DNA of 64,000 nucleotides from Notamacropus eugenii. Lineage: Eukaryota; Chordata; Mammalia; Diprotodontia; Macropodidae. Under the pieces are notes generated by a model. The model made no database searches and was not told the origin of the DNA. It worked only from the letters and a program-made list of their open reading frames with translations. The stretch's first letter is position 1. The number at the start of each line of letters is the position of its first letter. Below, in pieces: positions 1 through 12,189 of the stretch. Location of the stretch: NCBI RefSeq assembly GCF_028372415.1, contig NC_092878.1, forward strand, positions 72,414,704 through 72,478,703. Reading direction: 5' to 3'. The translations under genes were made by a program, and so were the position numbers.

Positions 1-240
1 TCTCTCTGGATGTCAAATAGATGTCTGATTTCCTGAATTGTCTGGGTCAATAGCTGACAGAGGTTAAGCCTATTGGGTCCTAGAGAGCTGAAAAAGCTCA
101 TTAATATATGTTTCCCAAATACCTACTGCTGTGTTCAGTACTGTTCAATTTTGCGTTTTCTGGGCTTTTTCCATTCCTATAGTTTGTATGCTTCAATGAT
201 TTAGAATGAAGTTACCTCACAGTCATTTTTTTTAGCAATA
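1..240. other. Unrecognised AT-rich DNA
   Basis: No repeat family, coding frame or RNA gene was recognised in this left edge of the window. Confidence 0.4.
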
Positions 241-375
241 AAGAACGATCATAGGATATGGGGCTAGGAGGAGGCCTTGGAGATCATTTGGTCCAATTCC
301 TTCATTCCTGTACAAGGCTCAGAAAGTGAAAGTCACTTGACCCAAAGTCACACATGTAGTAAGTAGAAAATCAAG
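241..375 (-). repeat. Old MIR3-like SINE fragment
   Basis: The plus strand shows the reversed MIR-type layout: a block like 'gaggccttggagatcatttggtcc', then 'aaagtcacacatgtagtaagtag', which is the reverse of the conserved core where a tail region follows 'cttactagctgtgtgacc'. It is heavily diverged, as expected for an ancient mammalian SINE. Confidence 0.6.
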
Positions 376-2774
376 AATTAAAATGCAGAGGGATATGAGA
401 TGTGTAAATAACATTATAGTTTGAACTAATTTGTATTAACATTGTATTTTTGACTGAATTTTTCTGAGACTTGGAGAGAACAGGAAAGGATAATCAAGGG
501 TTTTTATCCTGAGTTCAGGACCAAAGGAGGAATTATTCTGATGCCTCCCGTCATATCTATATATGTAACCCATACCTATCCTTGGAGCTTGTTAGTGACC
601 ATCTGAGAATTCACATGTACTGAGCTGAATAATCAGACTGCATCCTTTACAAAATGGTCAAGTTTGGAGACTGAATCCATCATTGATTTGGCCATGGGAG
701 TCATGTGCAATATTGTGGTGGTGAGATCATATATCTTTAACTTAACTTCCATATATTCTTAAAATAAGGGTGCTATTTCTATTCAATGCTGCTCCTTGTT
801 CTGAGCATCCACTTTGTTTTTGTACTCTTTAGGAAGTCTACTGAAGCTTATGAACCTCATCTAAGAATAAAGATTTTCCAAAGATTGAAGAGAATGCCAA
901 ATTTCAGTTAGAGCTTAGTGAAAAATGAAGAAATTAAAGATCTTGTGTGGTTTTCAAAAAACCTTTGCCTATCAAATCGATTACATTGTTTCTCTTTTCC
1001 CATCCAAGGGTAACAGATTTGCCTTTGCTGAAGTTGATTTTATTTATGATATGACACTGAAGTACCAGTCAAATCAGTCATCATGGCAGCTACTAACAAA
1101 GCTCTTACAAAATAAATCCTACTTCTTTATGGTCCCACTCTTATTGCCTTATTTGCTCTGATCAGGGAACCTATTTTACTCTGAAGCTGGTTCAAAATTA
1201 GTCCCACTCCCCTAATATTCAGTTGGTTTTTATCTCATATTATTTTCACACATCTGATTTGATGAACTCTGGAATGTCCTTTTGAGGCAGAAGCTCTATC
1301 ATCCTATGCCTAAGTAGTGAGTGAAAGTCTTACCTACTAGAAGTTATATGTCTTATGAATTAACATTGCTATAGAAAGGGGGAAGGATCTCCAGTTGTTT
1401 CTTGGATTTGGGTCCAGAAAGACTTCATTAATATGAATGAGATGCATTTAGACAAATCTCAGTTAATTTCTTCTACTCCTTCTTCATACCATCCATTGAA
1501 CATCCCTGGAGGTTTACATCCTTTCAGAACATTCTATACATCTGTAAAAGCAAGGACCGTGACATACACAGGAGGGCCTGCTTTCACAGGTTCTTTGATC
1601 TGCTATTGTTAAAAGAAAAGGCAATTTTTGAGGTGTCAACAATCCACCCTGAACTTCAGAGAAAATACAGAGAAATCAAAATGAACAGACATGGCTTCCA
1701 AATGTCTGACATAAGCAAGACATACTTCATAAATCAACAGACACATCCAAATATTTGACCATTATATACATACATAGTTACCAGAGGGAGAGGGTTTTCA
1801 AAGTCAGTGGCTGCTTGGCAGCCTCTCAGAACCAAACAAATATTTCCAATAAGTAATCCCCAAAGTAAAACTTCACCTTCAAGAACATATACATTTTTCA
1901 GAGCCAGAGAACATCACAACACTTGAGAACCAGTGCCTCATTAGAAAATTAACAAAAGGTGTGGGCCTTCCTTCAAATATTCCCAGGCTCATTAATAGAT
2001 GGGAAAGATCTTTTTAAATCACATTATTCAATCAAAGGTACTTGATTATACTAAAACAAAAACATCAAATGATCCTACTTTGTTTGCCATTTTAATATCT
2101 TTGGAAAATGGTTGCAATTCTCCTTAATTGTCATATACCCTATACCATTCTTCAGATAATATCTTTCTAAAAGGACTTGGAGGACCAAATGGTGAAAGTA
2201 TTAGATATTTTGCTTTCTAATGATATATGGGGAGTCAAATTATCTTTTTATAATCAGAGTAAGTACAAATTCATCTGGAAGAAAGGGATTTATTTATGTC
2301 TTGATTTAATGAATGGGAGATATCTTTATTTAACCCCTGAAGAAGTTGCAGGGGCATCTAAATAGAGGATTCTGCATCAGCATGGATTTGTAAACTGTCC
2401 CTTAATGGAGTTCCTAAGGAACAAAACATTTGTTTATTTTCTGAGGAGCCAGAGAATACTGAATGGGTGTCAGTATCAACAAAGATTCCAGGGCATGCTC
2501 AGTTATAGATTTATGATTTCTTAGAAACCTTGCTACAGATGAATCTGATTCATGATAGGGACTGGTAATTATGCTTGAAGTTTTACCTGCGGTTTCTGGT
2601 GTTGCTCATGTTCACTGACGCTTTTGTCATCATGAACTAACTGTGATTTGCCTTTGATATTATTCCTACAACATGGGTTGCTACTTTTTATATGAATTTG
2701 ATCTTTGGTTTAATATTTTTTTCCTTTATGGGCACCATTCCCTCCATTGCTATCTATGATAACTAGTTTTTAAC
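376..2774. other. Mostly unrecognised DNA with two short open frames
   Basis: There is no clear repeat across most of this stretch. A 78-codon frame at 925-1161 (+) has no family resemblance I recognise. Around 892-924 the sequence resembles 51044-51076 elsewhere in the window, so at least part of it is an old dispersed repeat. The segment from 2177 is listed separately. Confidence 0.4.
2177..2522 (+). other. Coding-like segment of unknown origin
   Basis: A 62-codon frame starts at 2177 and stops at 2363-2365. The same frame then stays open to about 2522, and a second overlapping frame is open from 2365 to about 2500. Composition is less AT-rich than expected for chance frames here, and the first frame has an even spread of polar and hydrophobic residues. 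It could be a decayed retroviral or cellular pseudogene exon, or chance. I do not recognise the family. Confidence 0.2.
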
Positions 2775-2789
2775 TGAGAATTTTTTAAA

Positions 2790-3734
2790 TATATATTTCT
2801 TTTTCAGTTCTCAACATTCACTTCCACAAGAATTTGAATTCAAAATTTTCTCCCTATCTCTCCCCCCACCCCACCCCAGGATAGCATGCATATCATCCAC
2901 CCTTTCCTCCAGTCTGTCCTCTCTACTATTGCCACCCCCTTCTTCCATCATCTTCACCTCTATTTTCCTGTAGGGTAAAAGAGATTTCTATAACCCATTG
3001 CCTGTATATCTTATTCTCTAGTTGCATGTTAAAATAATTTTTTATCATTCATTATTAAAGCTTTGGGTTCCATTTTCTCTCCTTTCCTCCCATCCCTCCT
3101 AACCTCATTGAGAAAACAAGCAATTCAATATAGGTCATACATGTGTGACAATGCAAAGCACTTCCATGATATTTATGTTGCAAAGGACTAATCACATTTC
3201 CCTCTGTCCTATCTTGTCCTCCATTTATTCCATCCTCTCACTTGATCTGTCTTCCCACAATACTTTTTCCTTCTGATTATACCTTTCCCCGATTTACTGA
3301 ACCTTTTATTATCTTTCCTCTCCTATCCCTTTCACCCTTGAATTCCTGCAGAGTAAAATAGATTTCTGTATTCAGCTGAGTGTGTCTTATTCCCTCCTTA
3401 AGACAAATCCCATGAGAGTAAGACTCATTTACTTCTTTCATTTCCTCCCTCTTCCCCTCCATTGTAAAGAATCTTTCTTGTGTCTTTTATGTGAGATGAT
3501 TTGCTACATTCCACTACTACCTTTTGCTTACTCCTAGTACATTCCACTCAATAGTAAATTTTATTTTTTCTATATTCTCTCTTCATATTTAACTCACCCT
3601 GTACTCTCTATGTATAATTACTTATACATATATACATTATATATAAAATATATTTAAACATATAATATATTTAACATGTACATATATAATATATACACTA
3701 TATATATATTATGCATACACATACCCATACATAC

Positions 3735-3769
<35 letters not shown>

Positions 3770-5800
3770 AATATATAAAAATATATTACCTTTAACTACC
3801 CCGATACTGAAAAAGGTCTCATGAGTTACAAATAACATTTTCCCATGTAAGAACATAAACAATTCAACTTTAATGAGTTCCTTAAGGCTTCTCTTTCCTG
3901 TTTACCTTTTCATATTTCTCTTCATTTTTGTATTTGAGAGTCAAATTTTCTATTCAGTTCTGGTCTTTTCTAAAAGAATGCTTGGAAATCCTCTATTTCC
4001 TTGAAATTTCATTTTTCCCCTAAAGTATCACACTCAGTTTTGCTGGATAGATGATTCTTCATTTTAGCCCTACCTACTTTAACCTCTGAAATATCATATT
4101 CCAAGCCCTTAAGTCCCTTAGTGTAGAAGCTGGTAAATCTTGTCTTATCCTAATTGTATTTCAACAATACTTGAATTGTTTCTTTCTGGCTGTAATATTT
4201 TCTCCTTGGCTTGAGAACTCTGGAACTTGACTACAAGAGTCAAGAAACAAGGAAAACAAAAGTTTTCCTTTGGAGATCTCCTTCAGGAGGTAATCAGTGA
4301 ATATTTTCCAGTTTTATTTTACCCTCTGAGACTAGAATACCAGGCCAGTTTTCTCTGGCAATATCTTGGAAGATAATGTCTAGGCTCTTTTGTTGATCAT
4401 TGTTTTCAGGGAGGCCAATAATTTTTAAATTATTTCTCCTTTATCTATTTTCCAGGTAAATTCTTTCTCCAATGAGATATTTCACATTGTCTTCTATTTT
4501 TTTTTCATTCTTTTGGTTTTGTTTTATAATTTCTTGTTTTCTCATAAAGTCATTAGCTTACATCTACTCCATTCTAAATTTTAAAGTACTATTTTCTTCA
4601 ATGTGCTTTTGAATCTCCTTTTCAATTTGGCCAGTTATGCTTTCTAAAGCATTCTTGTCCTCATCAGCTTTTTGGAGCCCTTTTGCCATTTGGGTTAGTC
4701 TATTTTTTGTAGTGTTATATTCTTCAGCATTTTTTGGGTCTCCTTTAGCAAACTGTTGACTTGTTTTTCATGATTTTCTTACATCACTCTCTTTTCTATT
4801 CCCAAGTTTTCCTCTACCTGTGTTACTTGATTTTCAAATATTTTTGAGCTCTTTCATGGCCTGAGATCACTGCAAATCTTTTTGGAGGCTTTGGATCCAG
4901 AAACCTTTACCTTACTGTCTTCCTCTGATGGTATGCTTTGCTCTTCCTCACCTGAAAGGATGGGAGAAAATACCTTTTCACCAAGAAAGTAGCCTTTCCC
5001 CCCCTCCTTTTCGGTATTTTTCTAACCAGTCACTTGACTTTTGAGTTCTTTGTCAAGTGGAGAGTTCTACCCTAGGCTTCAGAGGTATTACACAGCTTTT
5101 CTTTGAAATATCTCTAGGGACGTGTAAGTTCTCAGTTCCTCCATGGTGGCACAATCAAAGGAGAGGAGTTTACTTATCTCCCTGGGTTGTGCTCTGGTCT
5201 GGAACAAACAAAATCACTCTATTCTACCCTGTAATTGCAAGTACAATTCCCCACCACCAGCTCCTCCAAGTAAGTGCCAGAGCTCCTCTTCACCCCAGGA
5301 CTACCATTCTGGACTGAGACCCAAATTAGCCACTCAGTTCCATAGGGGTTTTAAGATAAGGGCTCCAAAAATGGAAATTGCTGCTGCAGTGACTGTCACT
5401 GCCTTGGAACCAAGGCTGGGAACACACCAAGCTGTCCTCTCACCCAAGTAAAACAGTTTTCTTCCTGACCTTTGAAGCTGTCTTTGACGTTTGTGGGTTG
5501 AGAAATATGGGATCCACAGGTGCTACCCATGATTCCACGCTGTGAAGCCAGCTTTAGCCTTCCTGTGCCACATGGCCCATGCTGGATTCTGCTACTTTCC
5601 AAGCCTGATGAGATAGACCTTTCCTGTTGGCCTTCTCAGCTGTCTTGGGCTGGAAATATATTTCACTGTATCATTTTCTGGCTTTTGCTGTTCTAGAATT
5701 TTTTTAGAGTCATTTTTTTACTGGTATTTTATGGGCTGTTGGGGGAGAGCTAGAGGAGGTCTGTTCTTCTACTCTGCCATATTTTTTCCAACTTAAAATC
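2790..5800 (-). mobile_element. HAL1-like (ORF1-only L1) element A, near full length
   Basis: Read on the minus strand, the unit has a 5' UTR (5800 back to about 5000), a decayed ORF1 region (about 4970-3950) and a short 3' UTR ending in an A-rich tail near 2790-2805. There is no room for the roughly 3.8-kb ORF2 of a full L1. The ends are flanked by an imperfect duplication, agaattttttaaa at 2777-2789 and agaattttctaaa at 5801-5813, consistent with target-primed insertion. ORF1 is broken by many stops. The 3' UTR carries the TA/CA microsatellite found at the same place in several copies here. Confidence 0.8.
3590..3790. repeat. TA-rich and (CA)n microsatellite in HAL1 A
   Basis: Alternating tat/ata runs are followed by a clean (AC)n tract at about 3737-3766. 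It lies in the 3' UTR, just before the conserved 'aactaccccgatactgaaaaagg' block. Confidence 0.9.
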
Positions 5801-5813
5801 AGAATTTTCTAAA

Positions 5814-6574
5814 AAGGTTATTTAAGACCCCTTGCAGGACTTTGAGAACTTTTACTCAAACTGGGGTGGTGTTTCCCTTGAAGGAATTCAGAAAGTCATC
5901 TTCATAATCAAGAAGACTAGAGATATAAAAGACCAGCTTGTGGGGGTATGGCATTTTTGAGGTTTGGTGGAATTTCCACTGTTTGACAGATGACTTTTCA
6001 GCCCATGTTACTAACCTATTAAATGGGGAAGTGGGAAGGAGACATTTTTAAAGGTAATCATACCCTACTGCTTTTTAAGGTACATGAGTGACAATACTCT
6101 TCTAGAATCCTTAGTCTGGTTGAGAAAAAAAAAATATCTGGACCATTTCTATGCATAAATCTACATTTAACAATAAATCTAGTCTCCTTAAGGATAACTC
6201 TTGTATAGTTTCTTTGGTCAATGATATGTTCCTGAAATGTCTTTATTTCCACAAACACATATACCTGATCCAACTGTTTGTTGAGCATTTCATTTGCAGA
6301 TACTCTGTTTATTGTATTCATGTAAATATCCCTCATAAAGGGTTTTATGATTCCACTCTTGCATTTTTTTAATTTTAGAATATTCATTAGGAGGTAAAGA
6401 ACTTTGACTTGCATTTCATATATCCAGTGGTCTGTACCTGGTCTTTGCTTTTCCTTTTTAATGAAGTGATGTGTGCTTATTTCAAAAATATTTCTGTAGG
6501 ATACATTAAAAACCTGTTTGTCATATGCTATATGAAAGTCTATCAATTTTCTTTCCTCCTTTCTTCAGAATTTT
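5814..6574. other. Unrecognised DNA between two L1-type insertions
   Basis: No family was recognised. A 162-codon minus frame (6058-6546) shows no known motif and is probably chance in AT-rich DNA. Confidence 0.4.
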
Positions 6575-6590
6575 AAATTTCTATAATAGC
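6575..6590. repeat. Left target-site duplication of the older L1 insertion
   Basis: The 16-mer aaatttctataatagc is repeated exactly at 11192-11207. The pair brackets the entire composite insertion between them. Confidence 0.85.
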
Positions 6591-7862
6591 CAAGCAGTCT
6601 AAGGTCTAAGCCTGCACTGCAGAATCTCAAGCATATCAGCCCAGGACAGGAGACCAGCAGAGCTGAGTGGGTGAGAGCACGGGAGCCCCAGGTATCTGCA
6701 GTGGCTACTTCTGAGACTAACAATCCACAGATAAAATGTCTGTAAGTCACCTACTTGAATTTCTGGCAGCCAAAATGGTGGAGTGATCAGTAAATGCTTC
6801 CCCCACCCCCCGCCTTTGTTGACCTTGAAAGAGCCATAAAATATTTCCCCCCCAAAATCCTGGAACAGTGGAATCAGCAGAAGGGGCAAACAGTGTCATA
6901 GCATGTGAGGCTAGGAAAATCTCTAAGGATGATCCCTCTTGCTGCTGCAGAAGGGAACCAGTGCAGTACTGGAGCTGTCCCAGACAGCCACACCTCAGCA
7001 AACCTGGAGGAAATCTTGAGCCCCAGGGGGGTGGAGCCCCTCAACCACCAACACCAGGACCCCAGGGGTGACTCAGCACTCCAGGTGAAACAGTAAGACA
7101 TTAGAGCAGATGGGATCACCAACTGCTGAGCTTGTCTTTGTTCTATCTCAGCAGAGGAGACATCCTGTGACTAGACCACTCCTCTCCCACACTTAACAAG
7201 CTAGCTCCAGGGTAAATCCGAGAAAAAAATAAAAAGGCTTCACCTAGCCTCTGCTTTCTCACAACAGCCAGCTCAGCACCAGGTAAGCAGTAGCACTTTA
7301 ACTTGTAGTTGAAAGAACCAGAGGAAAGAATACACAAAGCCTCATCATCATGAGTAAGAAGCAAAGCAGGAAAGAATAGACCATAGAATCTTTCTATGGG
7401 GAAAAGGATCAAAACATGAATACCAAGGAGGTCAGCATTGAGTGTACTCCCATCTGAAACTTCATAAGGGTCTGTGAGCTGGCCCCAAGCACAAAGAGCC
7501 CTCTTAGAAGACCTTAAGAAGGATTTAGAAAGCCAAATTAGAGAAAGAGAAGAAAACTGGCCCATGATTTGAAAAGTATGAAAAAAGAATTCACTGAAGA
7601 GAACAGTCCTTAAAAAGGAAAATTGGACAAATGGAAAAGAAAACACAAAACCTAATTGGGAAAATTTGACAGATGAAAAAGGAAGTACAAAAACTAACTA
7701 GAGAAAATAATTCCTTAATAGGAATAATTGGGCAGATGAAAAAGGAGATGCAAAAGTCAACCGAAGAAAACAATCTGATAAAAATAAGAATTTATCAAGT
7801 AGATGCTAATGACTCTATGAGACATCAAGAATCAGTCAAACAAAATCTAAAGAATGACAAGA
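6591..7862 (+). mobile_element. Older L1/HAL1-type element, 5' part (UTR plus ORF1 coiled coil)
   Basis: A GC-richer 5' UTR with the typical 'gccaaaatggtggagtgatca' start-like block near 6770 leads into ORF1 remains from about 7500. These show repeated lysine/glutamate-rich heptads (MKKE..K.T.EN type) of the ORF1 coiled coil. The element resumes at 10946 after a younger HAL1 insertion. The 5' UTR differs from those of the other copies, suggesting a different subfamily. The origin of the first 170 bases (6591-6760) is uncertain; they may be extra 5' UTR. Confidence 0.65.
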
Positions 7863-8412
7863 TAGCAGAGTGGAGCATAGCCTACACTTGGCCTCAGTGC
7901 CGGAAGAAGCAGGGCCAGAGCAGGCTTCATGGTGCTATCCCCAGTGGTAGGGCAGATTCCTCAGCCCACAGGGGCCAAAGGTCAGTGAGAGGGCTTTTTC
8001 AGCTGACTGAGAAGGTAGTAAGATCCTTCCATAGCTCCAGCCCCAGGTGGCAGTGGAAGAGGCCCCAGCAGGAAGCAGCCATCATCCCTTATTGGAGACC
8101 TCATAGTAAAGCGCCTGGGGGAATTGAGCAGCTGATCTTAATCTCACACTGAATGGCTGCCCTGCCCCCACTTAAAGCCGCTGGGGGAGTTGAGCAGCTG
8201 ATTTGAATCTCAAAAAGGAGTGCTGGTGTAGTGGAACTGGAGACCAGGTGGCTGTGGAGAGGACAGTCTACTACTCGCAGATACTGGTCAGAAAATTTTG
8301 TGATTGCTCCCAGGCAGGTGTGGAGGCTTGATTGTGCCACATGAACTGAGATTTTACAGGGTCTCAGAGTATACCCTACTCTTGACAAAGAACCCAAAAG
8401 TCAAGTGACTGG

Positions 8413-9210
8413 TTGGGAAACTGCATTAAAAAGGGAAAAGGTTACTTTCTTGGTGAACAAGAATCCTCTCCCATCCCTTCAAGTGAGAAAGAAAAATGCT
8501 TATCATCAGGGAAAGACATAAAATTCAAGGCTTCTGTATCTCAAACATCCAAAAGAAATACTCCATGGTCTCAGGCCATGAAAGAACTCGAAAAGGAATT
8601 TGAAAACCAAGTACGAGAAGTGGAGGAAAAATTGGGAAGAGAAGAGAGTCAAGAAAATCATGAAAAGTGAGTCAACAGTTTAATAAAGGAGACTCCAAAA
8701 ATGCTGAAGAAAATGACATCTTTAAAAATAGGCTGAATTAGCCAAATGAAAAAGAAGATTCAAATGATCACTGAAGAAAATATGTATTTAAAAAATAAAA
8801 TGGAACAGATGGAAGCTAATGACTTTATAAGAAACCAAGAAATCACAAAACAAAACCAAAGGAATGAAAAAATTGAAGATAATGTGAAATATCTCATTGG
8901 AAAAACAACTGACCTGGAAAATAGATCCAGGAGAGACAATTTAAAGATTATGGGACTAACTGAAAACCATGATCAAAAAAAGAGGCTAGACGTCATCTTT
9001 CATGAAATTATCCAGGAAAACTTCCCTGATATTCTAGAACCAGAGGGCAAAACAAATATTGAAAGAATCCACCAATCACCCCCTAAAAGAGATCCAAAAA
9101 GAGAAAGTCCTAGGAACATCGTAGCCAAATTCCAGAGTTCCCAGGTCAAGGAGAAAATATTTCAAGCAATTAGAAACAATTTGAGTATTGTGGAAATACA
9201 ATCAGGATAA
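8413..9210 (+). pseudogene. L1-type ORF1 pseudogene of HAL1 B
   Basis: ORF1p is the RNA-binding, trimeric protein of L1 particles. Two open pieces remain: 8413-8670 (85 codons, N-terminus and start of the coiled coil, with the typical 'SQAMKELEKEFENQVREVEE' run) and 8746-9210 (154 codons). Stops lie between 8668 and 8745. The second piece has the coiled-coil end, the RRM start (LENRSRRDNLKIMGL) and the C-terminal domain marks (ERIHQSPPKRDP, PRNIVAKF, KEKIFQA). Homologous but unopen sequence continues to about 9420. The reading frame is broken, so no intact protein is expected. Confidence 0.85.
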
Positions 9211-9423
9211 ACAAAGATCTAGCATCTTCTGCATTAAGGGATCAAAGGATGTGGAACATGATAGTCCAGAAGACAAAGGAACTAGGATTAAAACCAAGAA
9301 TCACCTACCCAGCAAAAATGAGTATAATACCTCAGGGGGAAAATGATCTTTCCATGAAATAGAGGACTTTCAAGCATTCTTGATGAAAAGACCAGAACTG
9401 AAAAGAAAATTTGACTTTCAACT

Positions 9424-9802
9424 TGAGGGGGAGGGGCCAAGATGGCGAGTAGAAAGATACACATATGCTAGCTCCGAAACCCACAGCCCATAAAATACCT
9501 GTAAAGAAGAACTCCCAACAAATTCTGGAGCAGCAGAAGCCACAGAACAATGGAATGGAGGAGATATCTGTTCCAGAGAGCCCTGAAAAACCAACACGAA
9601 AGGTCCGTCACTCCCCGGACCCAGAACAGAGCCCAGCCCTGCCTTGGCTGTGCAGCTCCCAAGAGGAGTGGATCAGAGCAGGCTCCAGGGATGGAATCTC
9701 CAGCAGCAGCACAGGTCCCTCTACCCACAGGTGCTAAAAGTCAGTGAGAGAGTTTCTTTGGCCGGTTGAGAGGGGAGTGGGGTGTCCCCAAAACTCTAGC
9801 CC
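9424..9802 (+). mobile_element. Isolated L1/HAL1 5'-UTR fragment inside HAL1 B
   Basis: The segment begins with the very 5' start of an L1-type element (gaggggccaagatggcgag, followed by 'cccataaaatacctgtaaag') and runs about 375 bases. It then switches back to the host's ORF1-to-3'-UTR sequence at 'tcaagagaagcatgaaaagg'. There is no A tail and no clear target duplication, and about 10 bases of host sequence seem lost. Short inverted ends (cttgag/ctcaag) are visible. Confidence 0.7.
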
Positions 9803-9938
9803 TCAAGAGAAGCATGAAAAGGTAAACAGGAAAGAGAAATCTTAAGTGACTTACTAAAGTAGAACTGTTTACATTCCTACATGGAAAGACAATCTTTGTA
9901 ACTCCTGAAACTTTTCTCAGCATCTGAGTAATTGGAGG

Positions 9939-10022
9939 GATTGTACACACACATATACACACACGTGTGTGTACATATGCATGTACATATACATGTACAT
10001 ATATGTACATGCAGAGAGAGAG

Positions 10023-10076
<54 letters not shown>
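9939..10076. repeat. CA/TG-rich tract followed by (GA)n microsatellite
   Basis: Mixed tacaca/tgtgtg/tacatg units lead into an almost pure (AG)n run at about 10028-10076. The location is the microsatellite site of the HAL1 3' UTR. Confidence 0.95.
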
Positions 10077-10077
<1 letters not shown>

Positions 10078-10945
10078 AAGCACAGACTGGGTTGAATAGA
10101 AAGGAGTCATATCTAAAAAAATAAAATTGAGAGGAATGAGAGGAATATATTAGGAGGAGAAAGGGAGAAATGGAATGGGGCAAATTATCTCGCATAAAAG
10201 AAGCAAGAAAAAGCCTGTTCAATGGAGGGAAAAAGGGGAGAGGTGAGAGGAGAAAAGTGAAGCTTACTCTCATCATATTTGGCTCAAAGAAGGAATAAAA
10301 TGCACACTCAATTTGGTATGAAAACCTATCTTACAATACCGGAAAGTAGGGGAGAAAGAGATAAGCAGGGTGGGTGGGGGGATGATGGAAGAGAGGGCAA
10401 ATGAGAGGAGAGAGCACTTAGAAGTAAACACTCTTGGGGAGAGACAAGGTCAAAAGAGAGAACAGAAGAAATGGGTGTCAGTATAGGATGGAGGGAAATA
10501 TAGTTAGTCTTTCACAACATGACTATTATGGAAGTCATTTGCAAAACTACACATATATAGCTTACATTGAATTGCTTGCCTTCTCAGTGGGGCTGGGTGG
10601 GGAGGGAGGAAGGAAGAGAAGTTGGAACTTAAAATTTTAGGAACAAATGTTGAGTATTGTTCTTGCATACAACTGGGAAATAAGAAATACAGGTAATGAG
10701 GTACAGAAATATTTCTTGCCGTACAGGAGAAAAGAGAAGATGGAATAAAGGAAGGGAGGGATGTTAGAAGGGAGGCCAGATTGGTGGTAGGGGTAATAAG
10801 AATGTTCAGCGTTTTTTTGGGGGGGAGGGGAGAGATGGGGAGAAAATTTGCAACTCAAAATTTTTTGGAAATGAATGTTGAAAGCTTACAACAAACAAAC
10901 AAATAAATGATTGAATGAATGATTGAATAAATAAATGAATAAATA

Positions 10946-11191
10946 AAAAGAATGAAAAGAAAGAAGAAAATGTAAAATATCTAAATGGAAAAACAATTGA
11001 CCTGAAAAATAGACCAAGGAGAGAAAAATCTAAAAATTATTGGCCTACCAGAAAGCCATGATGTAAGAAAGACCCTAGACAATATCTTCCAAGCAATCTT
11101 CAAGGAAAACTGTCTAGACTTCCTATATCCAAGGGGCAAAATATTCATCGATAGAATCCACTGCTCACCTCCCAAAACAGATTCCAAACTA
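10946..11191 (+). mobile_element. Older L1/HAL1-type element, resumed ORF1 part
   Basis: The ORF1 RRM and C-terminal region continue ('gaaaaacaattgacctgaaa', then the region matching ERIH.SPP) up to 11190. The element ends there, inside ORF1, directly against the right duplication. No ORF1 end, 3' UTR or poly-A tail is present. Confidence 0.75.
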
Positions 11192-11207
11192 AAATTTCTA
11201 TAATAGC
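11192..11207. repeat. Right target-site duplication of the older L1 insertion
   Basis: An exact copy of the 16-mer at 6575-6590, followed by unique flank. Confidence 0.85.
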
Positions 11208-12185
11208 TTACAGTATTAAATACTGTTTCATTTCATTATTATATATATTTTTGGTAGGCCACTCTTGAAATCTTCATTTTATACTTTCAAATGTGTACAT
11301 TTAGACAAATGTCATTTAAATTTTAGATGTTTTAAATGTGGTCTTGCCATTCCACTTTCATTTCAGAATGTTATTAACTCTCAGTTATTCAACAACTGTC
11401 TTTTTCTTGATATCTTTAAATCTCTACATGTCTTGCCTATAGATGATCAAGCTTTTTGAATTTATGACTTTTATATCTACATTATACATCATTATCATTA
11501 TCACTTTTTTTTTCAGATTTAAAGTCTTTAGGATGCACATTTTTTGCAATCGTTAAAATATTGCTATCTTCTGATTTATATCAGTTAAGTTTTACCCTGT
11601 ACTTATTCCTAGTCTTTTCCCAGAACATTCCACATAAAAAAAAGGAATTACTAAGATAATTTTAAGGAAAATATACTTAAGAAAAAAGCAAAATTGATTA
11701 AATACTGAATATATATATATATATATAAATTTATTAAGTATTGGCTCAGTTCATGCAACCCTGTAAAAAGAGAGAGGGAGTTTCTGGGAAATCCTTATGT
11801 TATCAATGACTGTGTCTGCCACTTCAAAAATACTGTTATAATATAAATAGGTCATGTGTGAATTTGGAACTTATTTTTGTGAAAATTGTGAAATCACTAG
11901 TTTAAGTTGAATTTCTTTTATACTACACTGCAATTTTCCCACAAGTTTTTTTTTTTTTTTTTTTTTTGTGAATCAAAGAGTGAATCTTTGTCTCAGTAGT
12001 AATGGCCTTTGTATTTATCAAATAATGTAGTTTTAGATATATTTGTCTCTGTATATTATATCTCTCACCAAATAGTAATACTCTGTAAATGTATATAATG
12101 TAAAACTAGCACATACGCACACATACACCCAATGAAACAACAAAACAGCCACAATAGCAAAAAATAATATAGAATTTTTTTCCTA
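11208..12185. other. Unrecognised AT-rich DNA with short simple repeats
   Basis: It contains an (AT)n tract at about 11708-11726 and a T run at about 11947-11967. No gene or clear repeat family was recognised. Confidence 0.5.
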
Positions 12186-12189
12186 AGCA

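Larger units (their letters stand above)
7863..10945 (+). mobile_element. HAL1-like element B, full length, inside the older L1
   Basis: The 5' UTR starts at 7863 with 'gatagcagagtgg', ORF1 remains lie at 8413-9410, and a 3' UTR of about 1.1 kb ends in an A-rich tail at 10880-10945. The flanks carry near-identical copies of the host ORF1 sequence (aaagaatgacaaga at 7849-7862, aaagaatgaaaaga at 10947-10960), a target duplication. ORF2 is absent. An isolated 5'-UTR piece interrupts it at about 9424-9802. Confidence 0.8.

Noticed and set aside
6058-6546. 162-codon minus-strand frame
   Set aside because: No known motif and low-complexity lysine/phenylalanine-rich stretches; treated as chance.
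9741-10276. Long minus-strand frames rich in Leu/Ser
   Set aside because: They are translations of the (GA)n/(TC)n microsatellite inside a HAL1 3' UTR.
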